A stretch of DNA of 64,000 nucleotides from an alpha proteobacterium AAP38 (GTDB lineage Bacteria; Pseudomonadota; Alphaproteobacteria; Azospirillales; Azospirillaceae), in the NCBI GenBank assembly GCA_001296005.1, contig LJHR01000038.1:62001-126000 (forward strand), read 5' to 3'. Within the stretch, counting starts at the first letter, position 1. Each line of letters starts with the position of its first letter. Of the stretch, positions 1 through 8,616 are shown one piece after another. The notes beneath the pieces were generated by a model, which worked only from the letters and a program-made list of their open reading frames with translations, made no database searches and was not told where the DNA came from. A program made the position numbers and the translations under genes.

Positions 1-468
1 GTAACCCTGGTGGATGTCCCCGGCTTCCTGCCCGGCACGTCCCAGGAATATAATGGCATCATCAAGCATGGCGCGAAGCTGCTGTTCGCCTATGCCGAGG
101 CCACCGTGCCCAAGGTCACCCTGATCACCCGCAAGGCCTATGGCGGCGCCTATGATGTGATGGCGTCCAAGCATCTGCGCGGCGATGTCAACTATGCCTG
201 GCCCACCGCCGAAATCGCGGTGATGGGGCCCAAGGGCGCGGTGGAGATCATCTTCCGCGGCGATATCGGCGACCAAGCCAAGATCGAGGCGCGGACCGAG
301 GAATATCGCCAGAAATTCGCCAACCCCTTCGTGGCGGCGGGTCGCGGCTATATCGACGATGTCATTATGCCCCACAATACCCGCCGCCGCCTGTGCAAGG
401 CGCTGTCGATGCTGAAGAACAAGCAGCTCCAGAACCCCTGGAAGAAGCACGACAACCTGCCGCTCTGA
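1..468 (+). CDS. pccB: Propionyl-CoA carboxylase beta chain, C-terminal part (5' end outside window)
   Basis: This is the carboxyltransferase subunit, which passes the carboxyl group from biotin to propionyl-CoA to make methylmalonyl-CoA. The frame is open from base 1, so the gene begins upstream of the window; about 155 C-terminal residues are present. The visible part has the carboxyltransferase features of the family: a GGAYDVM segment, then [12 protein letters not shown], and a tail ending in RGYIDDVI, an arginine cluster and WKKHDNLPL, typical of PccB. The biotin-carrying alpha subunit gene follows after 32 bp on the same strand, which fits one transcript. An acetyl-CoA carboxyltransferase is less likely because of the single-chain PccB-type ending and the mutase gene nearby. 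Confidence 0.93.
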   Translation, partial: VTLVDVPGFLPGTSQEYNGIIKHGAKLLFAYAEATVPKVTLITRKAYGGAYDVMASKHLRGDVNYAWPTAEIAVMGPKGAVEIIFRGDIGDQAKIEARTEEYRQKFANPFVAAGRGYIDDVIMPHNTRRRLCKALSMLKNKQLQNPWKKHDNLPL

Positions 469-500
469 TCCGACGCGCCCGCACGAAGAGGCACCGTAAA

Positions 501-2501
501 ATGTTCAAGAAGATCCTCATCGCCAACCGTGGCGAAATCGCCTGCCGCGTCATCAAGACCGCTCGCCGCATGGGCATCAAGACGGTGGCCGTCTATTCCG
601 ACGCCGATGCCGGCGCCCTGCATGTGGAAATGGCGGATGAGGCGGTGCATATCGGCCCCGCCCCGTCGGCCCAATCCTACCTGATCGCCGACAAGATCAT
701 CGCCGCCTGCAAGCAGACCGGCGCCGAGGCCGTCCATCCCGGCTATGGCTTCCTGTCGGAAAAGGCGCCCTTCTGTGAGGCGCTGAAACAGAACGGCATC
801 GTCTTTATCGGCCCCGATGTGCATGCCATCGGCGCCATGGGCGACAAGATCGAGAGCAAGAAGCTGGCCAAGGCCGCCGGGGTCTCCACCGTCCCCGGTT
901 ACCTGGGCGTCATCAAGGATGATGAGGAAGCGGTCGCCATCGCCCGCGACATCGGCTACCCCGTCATGATCAAGGCGTCCGCCGGCGGCGGCGGCAAGGG
1001 CATGCGCGTGGCCTGGAACGACGCCGAAGCCCGCGACGGCTTCCGCTCCGCCACCAACGAGGCGCGGTCCAGCTTCGCCGATGACCGTGTTTTCATCGAA
1101 AAGTACATCACCGAACCGCGCCATATTGAAATCCAGCTGCTGGCCGACAGCCATGGCAACGCCGTCTACCTGAATGAGCGTGAATGCTCGATCCAGCGCC
1201 GCCACCAGAAGGTGATTGAGGAAGCTCCGTCGCCGTTCCTGGATGAGGCCACCCGCAAGGCCATGGGCGAACAGTCGGTGGCGCTCGCCAAGGCGGTGCA
1301 GTACCGTTCCGCCGGTACGGTGGAATTCATCGTCGACAAGGACCGCAATTTCTATTTCCTGGAAATGAACACGCGGTTACAGGTCGAACATCCCGTGACC
1401 GAAATGATCACCGGCCTCGACCTTGTCGAACTGATGATCCGCGTGGCCGCCGGCGAACATCTGCCCGTCACCCAGGCCGATGTCGGCATCAATGGCTGGT
1501 CCCTGGAGGCACGCGTCTATGCCGAAGAACCGACCCGTGGCTTCCTGCCCTCCACGGGCCGCGTCACCCGCTACCGCCCGCCCACGGAGGGCACCCGCCC
1601 CGATGGCTCCATCGTCCGCGTCGATACCGGCGTGTATGAGGGGGGCGAGATCAGCATGTATTACGATCCCATGATCGCCAAGCTGATCACCTGGGCCCCC
1701 ACGCGTGATCAGGCGACCGATGCCATGGCCGACGCGCTGGACGGGTTCCAGATCCGGGGTGTGGGCCACAATATCTCCTTCCTCACCTCCTTGATGCAGA
1801 AGCAGCGCTTCCGCGACGGTCGCCTGACCACCAACTTCATCGCGGAGGAATATCCCGACGGCTTCCATGGCCTGACGCCCGAGCCCGCCGTGCGCGACCG
1901 TCTCCTGGCGCTCGCCACCGTTCTGCACCACCGCCGCGCCAGCCGCGACGCCATGATCTCCGGTCAAGTCGCTGGCCATGGGTTCCACGTGGCCCAGGAC
2001 TGGGTGGCGCGCGCCGACCGCCAGAACCACAAAACCCATCTGTCCTTCGCCGGCGGTGCCGCCACCGTCACGCTCGACAGCGGCCCGCACACCATCCTGG
2101 GCGACTGGGAAATCGGCCAAAGCCTGTGGCAGGGCACGGTCGCCGGCGTCGCCATGACGGTCCAGGTGGACATCAAGGGCACGTCGCTGGTCCTCACCCA
2201 CGGCGGCTTCGCCTTCGTGGTGGACGTCCTGACCCCGCGCGCGGCGGAACTGGCCGACCTGATGCCGGTGAAGCTGCCCCCCGACATGTCCAAATACCTG
2301 CTCTCCCCCATGCCCGGCCTGCTGGTCTCGGTGTCGGTCAAGGAAGGTGAAGCGGTGAAGGCCGGTCAGGAACTGGCCGTGGTGGAAGCCATGAAAATGG
2401 AAAACATCCTGCGGGCCGAGGCCGACGGAACCGTGAAAAAGGTCCACGCCGTGAAGGGGGCGAGCCTCGCGGTGGATGAAAAGATCATCGAGTTTGAGTG
2501 A
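501..2501 (+). CDS. pccA: Propionyl-CoA carboxylase alpha chain (biotin carboxylase + biotin carrier)
   Basis: This 666-residue subunit carboxylates its own biotin using ATP and bicarbonate. The N-terminus (MFKKILIANRGEIACRV) is the classic biotin carboxylase start. A glycine-rich ATP-grasp loop (KASAGGGGKGMR) lies near residue 160, and the catalytic region with FLEMNTRLQVEHPVTE is near residues 285-300. The C-terminal biotinyl domain carries the modified lysine in VVEAMKMENIL, about 35 residues from the end. An in-frame upstream extension is possible, but ATG 501 matches the family start, and the extension would run back into pccB. Order and spacing indicate cotranscription with pccB. The mutase that uses the product lies 1.3 kb downstream. 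Confidence 0.95.
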   Translation: MFKKILIANRGEIACRVIKTARRMGIKTVAVYSDADAGALHVEMADEAVHIGPAPSAQSYLIADKIIAACKQTGAEAVHPGYGFLSEKAPFCEALKQNGIVFIGPDVHAIGAMGDKIESKKLAKAAGVSTVPGYLGVIKDDEEAVAIARDIGYPVMIKASAGGGGKGMRVAWNDAEARDGFRSATNEARSSFADDRVFIEKYITEPRHIEIQLLADSHGNAVYLNERECSIQRRHQKVIEEAPSPFLDEATRKAMGEQSVALAKAVQYRSAGTVEFIVDKDRNFYFLEMNTRLQVEHPVTEMITGLDLVELMIRVAAGEHLPVTQADVGINGWSLEARVYAEEPTRGFLPSTGRVTRYRPPTEGTRPDGSIVRVDTGVYEGGEISMYYDPMIAKLITWAPTRDQATDAMADALDGFQIRGVGHNISFLTSLMQKQRFRDGRLTTNFIAEEYPDGFHGLTPEPAVRDRLLALATVLHHRRASRDAMISGQVAGHGFHVAQDWVARADRQNHKTHLSFAGGAATVTLDSGPHTILGDWEIGQSLWQGTVAGVAMTVQVDIKGTSLVLTHGGFAFVVDVLTPRAAELADLMPVKLPPDMSKYLLSPMPGLLVSVSVKEGEAVKAGQELAVVEAMKMENILRAEADGTVKKVHAVKGASLAVDEKIIEFE

Positions 2502-2530
2502 ACCTTAGACGCACGCTAGTTTCTTTCACC

Positions 2531-2645
2531 GTCATCCCGGCGAAAGCCGGGACCAAGGGGGCAAAAGCCTGACGTTACACCGCTTGCCACGGCAGACCCA
2601 GCCGAAGCGCCTGTAATCCTGGGTCCCGGCTTTCGCCGGGATGAC
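2531..2645. repeat. Repeat family A, full inverted-repeat copy
   Basis: A 24-bp arm at 2531-2554 (starting GTCATCCCGGCGAAAGCCGG) is repeated exactly in reverse complement at 2622-2645, with about 67 bp between. Each arm alone contains a short stem, TCCCGGC/GCCGGGA, closed by GAAA. It lies just after the pccA stop and may end or stabilise that transcript. Related copies are at 6095, 28016 and 40904. Confidence 0.85.
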
Positions 2646-2675
2646 GAGCAAAACGCTGAAGCCCGGAGCCTCCAG

Positions 2676-2765
2676 ATGACCACCTTCCCGCCCAAGACCC
2701 TCGCCGACCGGCAGACGCTGGCTACCACGGGCGTCACCGTCAAACATTTCATCGCGCTTAGGTAA
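2676..2765 (+). pseudogene. Duplicated 5' end of the methylmalonyl-CoA mutase gene (29-codon relic)
   Basis: From 2662 the sequence closely repeats the bases around the real mutase start at 3799. ATG 2676 reads [11 protein letters not shown], identical to the first 11 residues of the mutase, then diverges and stops at 2763-2765. The match begins about 14 bp before the start codon and fades after about 57 bp. It is therefore a partial duplicate or a displaced start, not an independent gene, although it could still be translated as a leader peptide. It lies directly upstream of the membrane-protein gene at 2775, so that gene sits between two copies of the mutase start. Confidence 0.8.
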
Positions 2766-2774
2766 GAACAGACC

Positions 2775-3680
2775 ATGGAGCGTTGGGAGGAAGGGGCCAG
2801 CGATCTGGAAAGGTTTGTCTTATCGGTGATCCTCGGGGTCCCCGGCCAATTCCTGCTGCTCACCCTCTCTTTGCTGATCGTCACCTTGCCGTTTCAGATG
2901 GCCAGCGATTGGACATGGGCGATGCCATGGTGGGGCATACCCGTGGTCATGGCGCTGAACCTTGCATCCGCCTTTGTCACAGGGCACATCCTGCACCGGG
3001 CCAATCCGCGACGGGCTATGACGGCGGTGCGCTGGTGCGGGGGCTTGATCACCCTGTGTTGGGCGGCGTTGGCCGTGGCCATGCTCATCCGGGACCTGAC
3101 CTCACCCCGCGTCTCCGCCCCGCCATTTGACCGCATAACCGACTGGGGACCGATCTCTATTTTGATGATCCTGACCACTATCGCTGGCCTGTACGCGGCA
3201 CGCCGCGCCAACCCCGCCGCACCCGTCATTACAGGGCGAGAGGCCGGGATGAACCCGCACAGCCATAGTGATCGCATCGCCGAGATAATGGCCCTGTCCG
3301 GCACAGGGTTGCTCTTTGCCTTTGGGTTTCTGCTGTCCTATGGGTTGCTGTCTGCCGTGATCGGCATGGTTCTGCCCTGGTCGACGAATATGGTGGCACC
3401 GGCCTCAGCGGCCCTGGTCGCCGGTTACGCCATGCTGAATGTGGGATTGACCGTGTCCAAACATTACCCGCCGCGCCGCGCCGTAGGTTACATGCTGGCG
3501 GCCCTGGTGCTGCTGCACGCTGCTGCGCTGTGGAAACTGTTCGTCCAGGCGGGGCGCGATCTGGCGGAGGCATGGCCGACACAGCCGCTGATCCTCGGCG
3601 CGGCCCTGTCCGGCATGGCGCTGGCATGGCACCGGTGGCGTCCCTACCCTGCCGCTCTCGGACCCACAGATAAGCCATGA
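2775..3680 (+). CDS. Uncharacterised multi-pass membrane protein
   Basis: This 301-residue protein was not recognised. It has about seven to eight hydrophobic segments, for example around residues 15-42, 50-70, 88-105, 127-143, 172-200, 207-224, 238-255 and 270-287, separated by short charged loops. A soluble loop near residues 150-170 contains HSHSD. No catalytic motif is evident. The gene lies between pccA and the mutase, overlaps the next small ORF by ATGA, and is bracketed by the duplicated mutase start. That arrangement suggests a later insertion into a pcc-mutase operon. A role in propionate metabolism is not supported by the sequence itself. Confidence 0.75.
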   Translation: MERWEEGASDLERFVLSVILGVPGQFLLLTLSLLIVTLPFQMASDWTWAMPWWGIPVVMALNLASAFVTGHILHRANPRRAMTAVRWCGGLITLCWAALAVAMLIRDLTSPRVSAPPFDRITDWGPISILMILTTIAGLYAARRANPAAPVITGREAGMNPHSHSDRIAEIMALSGTGLLFAFGFLLSYGLLSAVIGMVLPWSTNMVAPASAALVAGYAMLNVGLTVSKHYPPRRAVGYMLAALVLLHAAALWKLFVQAGRDLAEAWPTQPLILGAALSGMALAWHRWRPYPAALGPTDKP

Positions 3681-3802
3681 ACGCCGCCCCCTTCAAGCAG
3701 CAGGGCCAAGTCGATCCAGCCGCCCTGACCCTTCTCGCCCTTCTCCCCATCTTCCTGGCCTGGCGCACCGCGCCGCCCCATTCCCCCGGAGCCTTCCCAT
3801 GA
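3677..3802 (+). CDS. 41-residue small ORF coupled to the mutase
   Basis: The ATG at 3677 overlaps the stop of the membrane-protein gene (ATGA), and its own TGA at 3800-3802 overlaps the mutase ATG at 3799 (ATGA again). The product starts [11 protein letters not shown], has one hydrophobic stretch ([14 protein letters not shown]) and ends in a proline-rich tail. The exact fit at both ends argues for a translated coupling ORF that hands ribosomes to the mutase. Its sequence resembles no family I know. It could also be chance reading of the intergenic region; codon content alone cannot decide. Confidence 0.5.
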   Translation: MNAAPFKQQGQVDPAALTLLALLPIFLAWRTAPPHSPGAFP

Positions 3803-5952
3803 CCACCTTCCCCCCCAAGACCCTCGCCGACTGGGAAGCGCTCGCCGCCAAGGATGCCGGTGCCGACGCGCAGCTCTCCGACCTGACCCGCACCACGGCG
3901 GAGGGTCTGGCGGTGAAGCCGCTTTACACGGCCGAAGACCTGGAGGGGCTGGAGACGACCGGCACCTTGCCCGGCTTCGCCCCCTTCGTGCGCGGCCCCC
4001 GCGCCACGATGTATGCGGTGAAGCCCTGGACCATCCGGCAATACGCGGGCTTCTCTACCGCTGAGGCCAGCAACAAATTCTACCGCGCCAATCTGGCGGC
4101 GGGTCAGATGGGCCTGTCGGTCGCCTTCGATCTGGCCACCCATCGCGGTTATGACAGCGACCATCCCCGCGTGGTGGGCGATGTCGGCAAGGCGGGCGTG
4201 GCCATCGACAGCGTGGAGGATATGAAGATCCTGTTCGACGGCATCCCGCTGGACAAGATGTCCGTCTCCATGACCATGAACGGCGCCGTCCTGCCCATCC
4301 TGGCCATGTATATCGTGGCCGGTGAGGAACAGGGTGTCGACACGGCCAAGCTGTCCGGCACCATTCAGAATGACATTCTGAAGGAGTTCATGGTCCGCAA
4401 CACCTATATCTACCCGCCCGAACCCAGCATGCGGATCATCGCCGATATCATCGAATACACGGCCAACCACATGCCCAAATTCAACTCCATCTCCATCTCT
4501 GGCTATCATATGCAGGAGGCAGGCGCCACGGCGGTGCAGGAACTGGCCTTCACGCTGGCCGACGGCATGGAATATGTCCGCGCCGCCCTGGCCAAGGGCC
4601 TGAACGTGGACAAGTTCGCCCCGCGCCTGTCCTTCTTCTTCGCCATCGGCATGGACTTCTTCATGGAGGTGGCGAAGCTGCGCGCCGCCCGCCTGCTCTG
4701 GGCCAAGCTGATGGACAAACATTTCCAGCCCAAGGATGCCCGCTCCCTGGCGCTGCGCACCCATTGCCAGACATCGGGCGTGTCCTTGACGGAGCAGGAC
4801 CCCTACAACAACGTCATACGCACCACGATCGAGGCCATGGCCGCCATCATGGGCGGCACGCAAAGCCTGCACACCAACAGCTTTGACGAGGCCCTGGGCC
4901 TGCCCACACCGTTCAGCGCCCGCATCGCCCGCAATACCCAGCTGATCATCGCCGAGGAAACCCGCATCCCCCACGTCGTCGATCCCCTGGGCGGCAGCTA
5001 TTATGTCGAACACCTGACCGCGTCCCTGGCCGAGGCGGCGGAAAAGCTGATCGCCCAGGTCGAAGAAATGGGCGGCATGACCAAGGCCGTGGAAAGCGGC
5101 CTGCCCAAGCTGATGATCGAGGAAGCCGCCGCAAGGCGTCAGGCCCGCATCGACCGGGGCGAAGAGGTGATCGTCGGCGTCAATAAATACCGCCCCCAGA
5201 ACCCCGAAACCGTCGATGTGCTCGACATCGACAATACCGCCGTGCGCGAGGCCCAGGTCGCCCGTCTGAAACAAATCCGCGCCAGCCGTGACGAAGCCAA
5301 GGTCCGCGAAACCCTGGCCGCCTTGACCCAGGCGGCGGGTGAGAAATCCGGCAACCTCCTGGCGCTCGCCGTCAACGCCGCCCGCGCGCGCGCCACCGTT
5401 GGGGAGATTTCCGACGCCATGGAAGAGGTTTTCACGCGCCACCGCGCCACCATCCGCTCCGTCTCCGGCGTCTATGGCGCGGCGTATGAGGGCGATGCCG
5501 GCTTCGCGCAGATCCAGAAGGACGTGGCCGACTTTGCCGAGGAAGAGGGCCGCCGCCCCCGCATGCTGGTGGTGAAGATGGGCCAGGACGGCCATGATCG
5601 CGGCGCCAAGGTCATCGCCACCGCCTTCGCCGATATCGGCTTCGACGTCGATGTCGGCGCCCTGTTCCAAACCCCGGAAGAGGCCGCCCGCCAGGCCATC
5701 GAAAACGACGTCCACGTCGTCGGCGTCTCCAGCCTCGCCGCCGGCCACAAAACCCTCGTCCCGCAACTGGCCGCCGCCCTGAAGGAACAGGGTGCCGGCG
5801 ACATCCTCATCGTCTGCGGCGGCGTCATCCCGCCCCAGGATTACGACTTCCTCCTGAACGCCGGTGCGTCCGCCATCTACGGGCCGGGGACGAACATCCC
5901 TAAGGCAGCGGCGGAGATTATGGGGATGATCAGGGGGAAGCATATCGCATAA
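3799..5952 (+). CDS. scpA: Methylmalonyl-CoA mutase, single-chain type
   Basis: This 717-residue enzyme rearranges (R)-methylmalonyl-CoA to succinyl-CoA with adenosylcobalamin, the last step of propionate entry into the TCA cycle. The N-terminal barrel domain carries the family segments [19 protein letters not shown] (near 65-85), [20 protein letters not shown] (near 100-118) and [12 protein letters not shown] (near 232-243). The C-terminal cobalamin-binding domain has the DxHxxG signature with D597 and H599, and a GVSSLAAGH segment. The length fits the homodimeric bacterial/mitochondrial enzyme rather than the two-subunit form. The start is translationally coupled to the preceding small ORF. 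The gene name (scpA, mcm or bhbA) varies between genomes. Confidence 0.95.
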   Translation: MTTFPPKTLADWEALAAKDAGADAQLSDLTRTTAEGLAVKPLYTAEDLEGLETTGTLPGFAPFVRGPRATMYAVKPWTIRQYAGFSTAEASNKFYRANLAAGQMGLSVAFDLATHRGYDSDHPRVVGDVGKAGVAIDSVEDMKILFDGIPLDKMSVSMTMNGAVLPILAMYIVAGEEQGVDTAKLSGTIQNDILKEFMVRNTYIYPPEPSMRIIADIIEYTANHMPKFNSISISGYHMQEAGATAVQELAFTLADGMEYVRAALAKGLNVDKFAPRLSFFFAIGMDFFMEVAKLRAARLLWAKLMDKHFQPKDARSLALRTHCQTSGVSLTEQDPYNNVIRTTIEAMAAIMGGTQSLHTNSFDEALGLPTPFSARIARNTQLIIAEETRIPHVVDPLGGSYYVEHLTASLAEAAEKLIAQVEEMGGMTKAVESGLPKLMIEEAAARRQARIDRGEEVIVGVNKYRPQNPETVDVLDIDNTAVREAQVARLKQIRASRDEAKVRETLAALTQAAGEKSGNLLALAVNAARARATVGEISDAMEEVFTRHRATIRSVSGVYGAAYEGDAGFAQIQKDVADFAEEEGRRPRMLVVKMGQDGHDRGAKVIATAFADIGFDVDVGALFQTPEEAARQAIENDVHVVGVSSLAAGHKTLVPQLAAALKEQGAGDILIVCGGVIPPQDYDFLLNAGASAIYGPGTNIPKAAAEIMGMIRGKHIA

Positions 5953-6002
5953 CCCACCTCCCCTGAACCGCCCCTCGCCCACGAAGGTGGGAGAGGGAGG
6001 GG

Positions 6003-6024
6003 CCCGCCGGCGTCAGCCGGCGGG
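6003..6024 (+). terminator. GC-rich hairpin after the mutase gene
   Basis: CCCGCCGGC at 6003-6011 pairs perfectly with GCCGGCGGG at 6016-6024 across a GTCA loop. It stands 50 bp after the mutase stop in a purine-rich intergenic stretch. There is no T-tract, so termination is inferred from position and stem stability. Confidence 0.5.
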
Positions 6025-6094
6025 AGGGTGAGGGCGAGACGCCGACAGCCCGGAGAAGCCCTCCACACTGCAACACAAACCTCAGCGCCCCTCC

Positions 6095-6147
6095 GTCATC
6101 CCGGCGAAAGCCGGGACCCAGCATAAGGCGCGATCAGCGCCGATATG
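6095..6147. repeat. Repeat family A copy
   Basis: Starts GTCATCCCGGCGAAAGCCGG and continues through CCCAGCATAAGGCGCGATC to CGCCGATAT. The copy at 28016 differs at only four of about 52 positions. It is intergenic, downstream of the mutase gene. Confidence 0.8.
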
Positions 6148-6175
6148 GCCCCCGCCCGGTCCAGGCGTGAAAACC

Positions 6176-6421
6176 CTACTTCCGGCGCAGCGTTTCCAGA
6201 ACCATCGCCCGGCGTTCATCCCCGGACAGTCCCTGCGCCGCCTCTTGGCTCAACGTTGCCGCCATCCGGCCCGACAGCGTCAAGCCCTCAACCGCACTGA
6301 TCTTCTCCCCCCGCGCGCTGGTGAGGACAAACTGGCCGGTCCTAGCCGCCCGGCGGAGGTCGGTGCGATGAGTTTTCGTGGGTGGGAATTTATCATGATT
6401 GCGGGGCGACCGCCATCCCGT
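6176..6421 (-). pseudogene. Start-less ORF remnant
   Basis: The reverse strand is open for about 81 codons down to a TAG at 6176-6178. It reads as real protein: RTDLRRAARTGQFVLTSARG, then GEKISAVEGLTLSGRMAATL, then SGDERRAMVLETLRRK. No start codon exists in frame before the internal ATG at 6265, and the upstream end meets the truncated Fic relic. I take it as the C-terminal half of a broken small gene. The family was not recognised; a possible antitoxin or regulator partner of the Fic gene is speculation. Confidence 0.45.
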
Positions 6422-6584
6422 TCACCTCCGCCAGATACCGATGCGCCTCTGCCGTCGCCTTCAAAACGGCGACCTTCTCGACATTGGTCACTGATGGCAG
6501 GTCAGGCAGGATGTAGGACGGTCTTAACATGACGCGCCCGATATGTTCGAAAATGCCGGATTTTTTAACAAGTTTCCCGGTCAT
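6393..6584 (-). pseudogene. Truncated Fic-family protein, N-terminal remnant
   Basis: Sixty-three codons read MTGKLVKKSGIFEHIGRVML, then RPSYILPDLPSVTNVEKV, then AVLKATAEAHRYLAEVNGM, and stop at 6393. The pattern of LPxLP followed by a VLKAxxxAxxxLAE helix is the N-terminal region of Fic (AMP-transferase) proteins. In intact members it leads into IPNQ and an SSxIE inhibitory motif. Everything after the first helix, including the HPFxxGNGR catalytic loop, is missing, so the product cannot be an active Fic enzyme. It abuts the start-less remnant on the same strand. The family call rests on a short match and is moderate. Confidence 0.5.
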
Positions 6585-6631
6585 GTTCGAGTTTTGAACA
6601 AGGGGCGCACGTATGAAGGAGTAGCAACGAC

Positions 6632-6799
6632 ATGACCCAGTTTCCGACCCCACCCATCCACGCCTCGAAATCCGTCGCTGGGACAGTACTGCAACTCCAC
6701 CGCGACCAGCTGGAAGTCGCGATGGAGCGGGCGAAGACCATGTTAGTCTGCATAAAAACAAAATCTGTACACACAAAAGGCAAAACAACAATAATGTAA
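6632..6799 (+). pseudogene. Short ORF with good ribosome site, cut by the AT-rich island
   Basis: An AAGGAG at 6616-6621 stands about 10 bases before ATG 6632. The first 37 codons (MTQFPTPPIHASKSVAG and LQLHRDQLEVAMERAKTM) have the GC-rich codon use of the host. At about 6742 the composition turns abruptly AT-rich, and the frame continues as IKTKSVHTKGKTTIM to a TAA. The natural reading is a host gene whose 3' part was replaced by the insert at 6745-7570. It is too short to assign to a family. A chance ORF cannot be excluded. Confidence 0.4.
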
Positions 6800-6825
6800 G
6801 ATAAATTTTGCGTGTTCTACAATTT

Positions 6826-7569
6826 TTACACCAACTTCCACACAACATCCCTACGAGACGTATCGATAATCTTTATGGAACGAAAACACGATCCGCCGAG
6901 TTGGAATTTGACAAATTCAGCAATCTCCATCAAAAACTCATCTACATTGAGAGTTAACAAATCAAATCTTATTCTACAAGCGCTCACAATGAGAATAAAT
7001 TCTTCGCCATGATATCTCCTATTTTTACTCTTTGAACTTATTGCGTTGCAAATCGAAGATCGCCAAGCACCGAAATACTGTTCAGGAGAAATTGAACTGG
7101 GCTTAGAAGGCTCTCCTTTACCAATGTCACCTCCAAGGAAAACTGCCCCACTGCGCTTAAGCTCTGCTCTCTCAAGACTCGCAATGTAACCGTGGTTTCT
7201 TGGCTCCACTTGGTGAGGTCGGACAGCGTCCCAGTCAGGGAACGCACAAGTGACCTGAAAACCCTCCACTTGATGACAAGCAAGGTGAGGTCGAAAAAGG
7301 ATATCAGCGGCGGCCCCCTTAGCCGTCCATTGGAAGTCGCCATCGAAATTATTGTGATCTAGATACAATATAAACGGCCAGAACTCTTCAAAAACAGATT
7401 TTGAATCCCCGCAAGTTAACACTTCACTATTGTATCCATTTGAATTTTTCCTGATTATATGCTGAAAAACACCGTCAATAAATTCCCTTAAAGATGACAC
7501 CGAGTACCATTCTCCCCTCTTAAACGGAACACTTATTGTTTCAGAGTTTTTATCTTGAATCGACGCCAT
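6826..7569 (-). CDS. AT-rich orphan protein, probably horizontally acquired
   Basis: A 247-residue soluble protein of unrecognised family. It starts MASIQDKNSETISVPFKRGE and ends in SRRDVVWKLV. It has no signal peptide or membrane segment. Notable pieces are a WPFILYLDHNNFDGDFQW stretch, a conserved-looking AADILFRPHLACHQVEG segment with histidines and a cysteine, and an EEFILIVSACRIRFDLL strand-rich tail. Codons are full of A and T at third positions, unlike every neighbour, and the composition changes sharply at both ends of the gene. It sits among wrecked Fic and DUF29 genes with no integrase or transposase. A defence or toxin role is possible from context only. Confidence 0.65.
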   Translation of the reverse strand: MASIQDKNSETISVPFKRGEWYSVSSLREFIDGVFQHIIRKNSNGYNSEVLTCGDSKSVFEEFWPFILYLDHNNFDGDFQWTAKGAAADILFRPHLACHQVEGFQVTCAFPDWDAVRPHQVEPRNHGYIASLERAELKRSGAVFLGGDIGKGEPSKPSSISPEQYFGAWRSSICNAISSKSKNRRYHGEEFILIVSACRIRFDLLTLNVDEFLMEIAEFVKFQLGGSCFRSIKIIDTSRRDVVWKLV

Positions 7570-7579
7570 TTCGTTTCAC

Positions 7580-7837
7580 CCCAACACGTCGCTCCCCCCC
7601 ACGGGCAGATATCCGGAAGATGCCAATGGGCCAACCCCTTTTCAGCCACCGTCAACAACACCGCCTTGCGATACGGGGCATCCAAGGCCACATCCAACCC
7701 AGCCCGCAGGCTGGGTTATCGTCCAGAAGGCCGGCAATGTCGATCTCGGACAGCTTGCGAGCGCGCAGCCGCGCTGCCTGTTTCTGTGTCCAGGCGTAGA
7801 AGTCCTTTTCATAAAGGTCATACAGGCTGCCATCCAT
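7580..7837 (-). pseudogene. DUF29 family protein, internally deleted and frameshifted
   Basis: From ATG 7837 the reverse strand reads MDGSLYDLYEKDFYAWTQ and KQAARLRARKLSEIDIAGLL, the characteristic DUF29 N-terminus. At about 7718 it jumps into a different frame that reads PSLRAGLDVALDAPYRKAV, then EKGLAHWHLPDICPW, which is the DUF29 C-terminal region. The middle of roughly 60-70 residues usual for the family is absent, and the two parts are out of frame. The 3' end runs into the AT-rich island. The gene is therefore doubly damaged. DUF29 has no established biochemical function. Confidence 0.65.
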
Positions 7838-7900
7838 GGCATCGACCTCCGCCGGTCCCGATACCCCTAATGTGGCGCGAAAAATTCACCCCGTCCACCC

Positions 7901-8473
7901 CTACCCCATCACCCGCATCCCCGCCGCCCCGCGCTTCAAGCGCAGCACGAACCGCACATTCAGGACCAGCACCACCACCGCCAGCCCGCCCAGGGCCAGC
8001 AGCATCCAGGGCACCATGTCCGCCTTGTCCTCGTCCTGCGCGATCATCACAATCAGCCCCGCCAGCGGGATCAGCGCGCCCCACAGCCGCAGCAGTTCAA
8101 GCGCGGTCAGCCCGCCCGGCTGCGGCACGATCAGGCGCAGGGGCCGGTCCATGGGCACCTGCTTGGCAGCCATGGACAGCAGCGGGAAATAGCCGATATT
8201 GAGGATCAGCCAGATGCCGATCATCGCCGCCACCGCCGCGACCGGCCCCACCAGCAGCCAAAGCGGCACCAGTGCTACCAGCAGCAGCACCGACAGCGCC
8301 ACCAGGGCCAGTGCGGCGCGCGGCAACTGCTGCACCCAGGCCGGATGCACCCGTGCCACACGCAGCCACGCATCCTCGGGCATGGCGATCGGGCCGGGCC
8401 GCACCGCCTCTCCCGTCAGCAGCACGCTATGGGAATGATAGATATTTCCCCGATCATCACGGTACAGCGGCAT
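7901..8473 (-). CDS. Small membrane protein, paralogue of the gene at 28145
   Basis: This 190-residue protein has an unusual N-terminus, MPLYRDDRGNIYHSHSV, followed after about 45 residues by two long hydrophobic segments (near 50-95) and two more (near 130-170), ending in a basic tail. The start is supported by a GGGGGG run three bases upstream. The protein at 28145-28708 shares the MPLYxDxxGxxY opening and the same topology, so the two form a small family in this genome. No function was recognised. The gene lies next to the degraded DUF29 locus and faces away from the HTH gene at 8617. Confidence 0.7.
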   Translation of the reverse strand: MPLYRDDRGNIYHSHSVLLTGEAVRPGPIAMPEDAWLRVARVHPAWVQQLPRAALALVALSVLLLVALVPLWLLVGPVAAVAAMIGIWLILNIGYFPLLSMAAKQVPMDRPLRLIVPQPGGLTALELLRLWGALIPLAGLIVMIAQDEDKADMVPWMLLALGGLAVVVLVLNVRFVLRLKRGAAGMRVMG

Positions 8474-8616
8474 ACGCCCCCCAAACCAACAACGGCCTCC
8501 CCCCTACCCTACCCCATCGCCCCCACCCCGCGACCCCCCCGCAACTCTTGCCCCCAACGGCCCCGAGTGATAGGAATATTGTCTGCGATTATCATCCTAC
8601 CTGCCGGAGCGCCCCC

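Noticed and set aside
1377-2447. 356-codon minus-strand ORF inside pccA
   Set aside because: Shadow of a high-GC gene; no family features.
2531-2645. Repeat A as a CRISPR array
   Set aside because: Copies are single, inverted and far apart; no regular direct repeats and spacers, and no cas genes.
3229-5982. 917-codon open frame on the minus strand across the mutase gene
   Set aside because: It mirrors the codon pattern of the mutase on the other strand, its protein is Gly/His/Ala-rich without domains, and the mutase is certain.
6167-6532. 121-codon plus-strand ORF over the Fic remnant
   Set aside because: Low-complexity Pro/Arg/Ser protein; the minus-strand readings look like genuine protein remnants.
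6745-7570. AT-rich island as a prophage or IS element
   Set aside because: No integrase, transposase, terminal inverted repeats or target duplications were seen; only one foreign gene is present.
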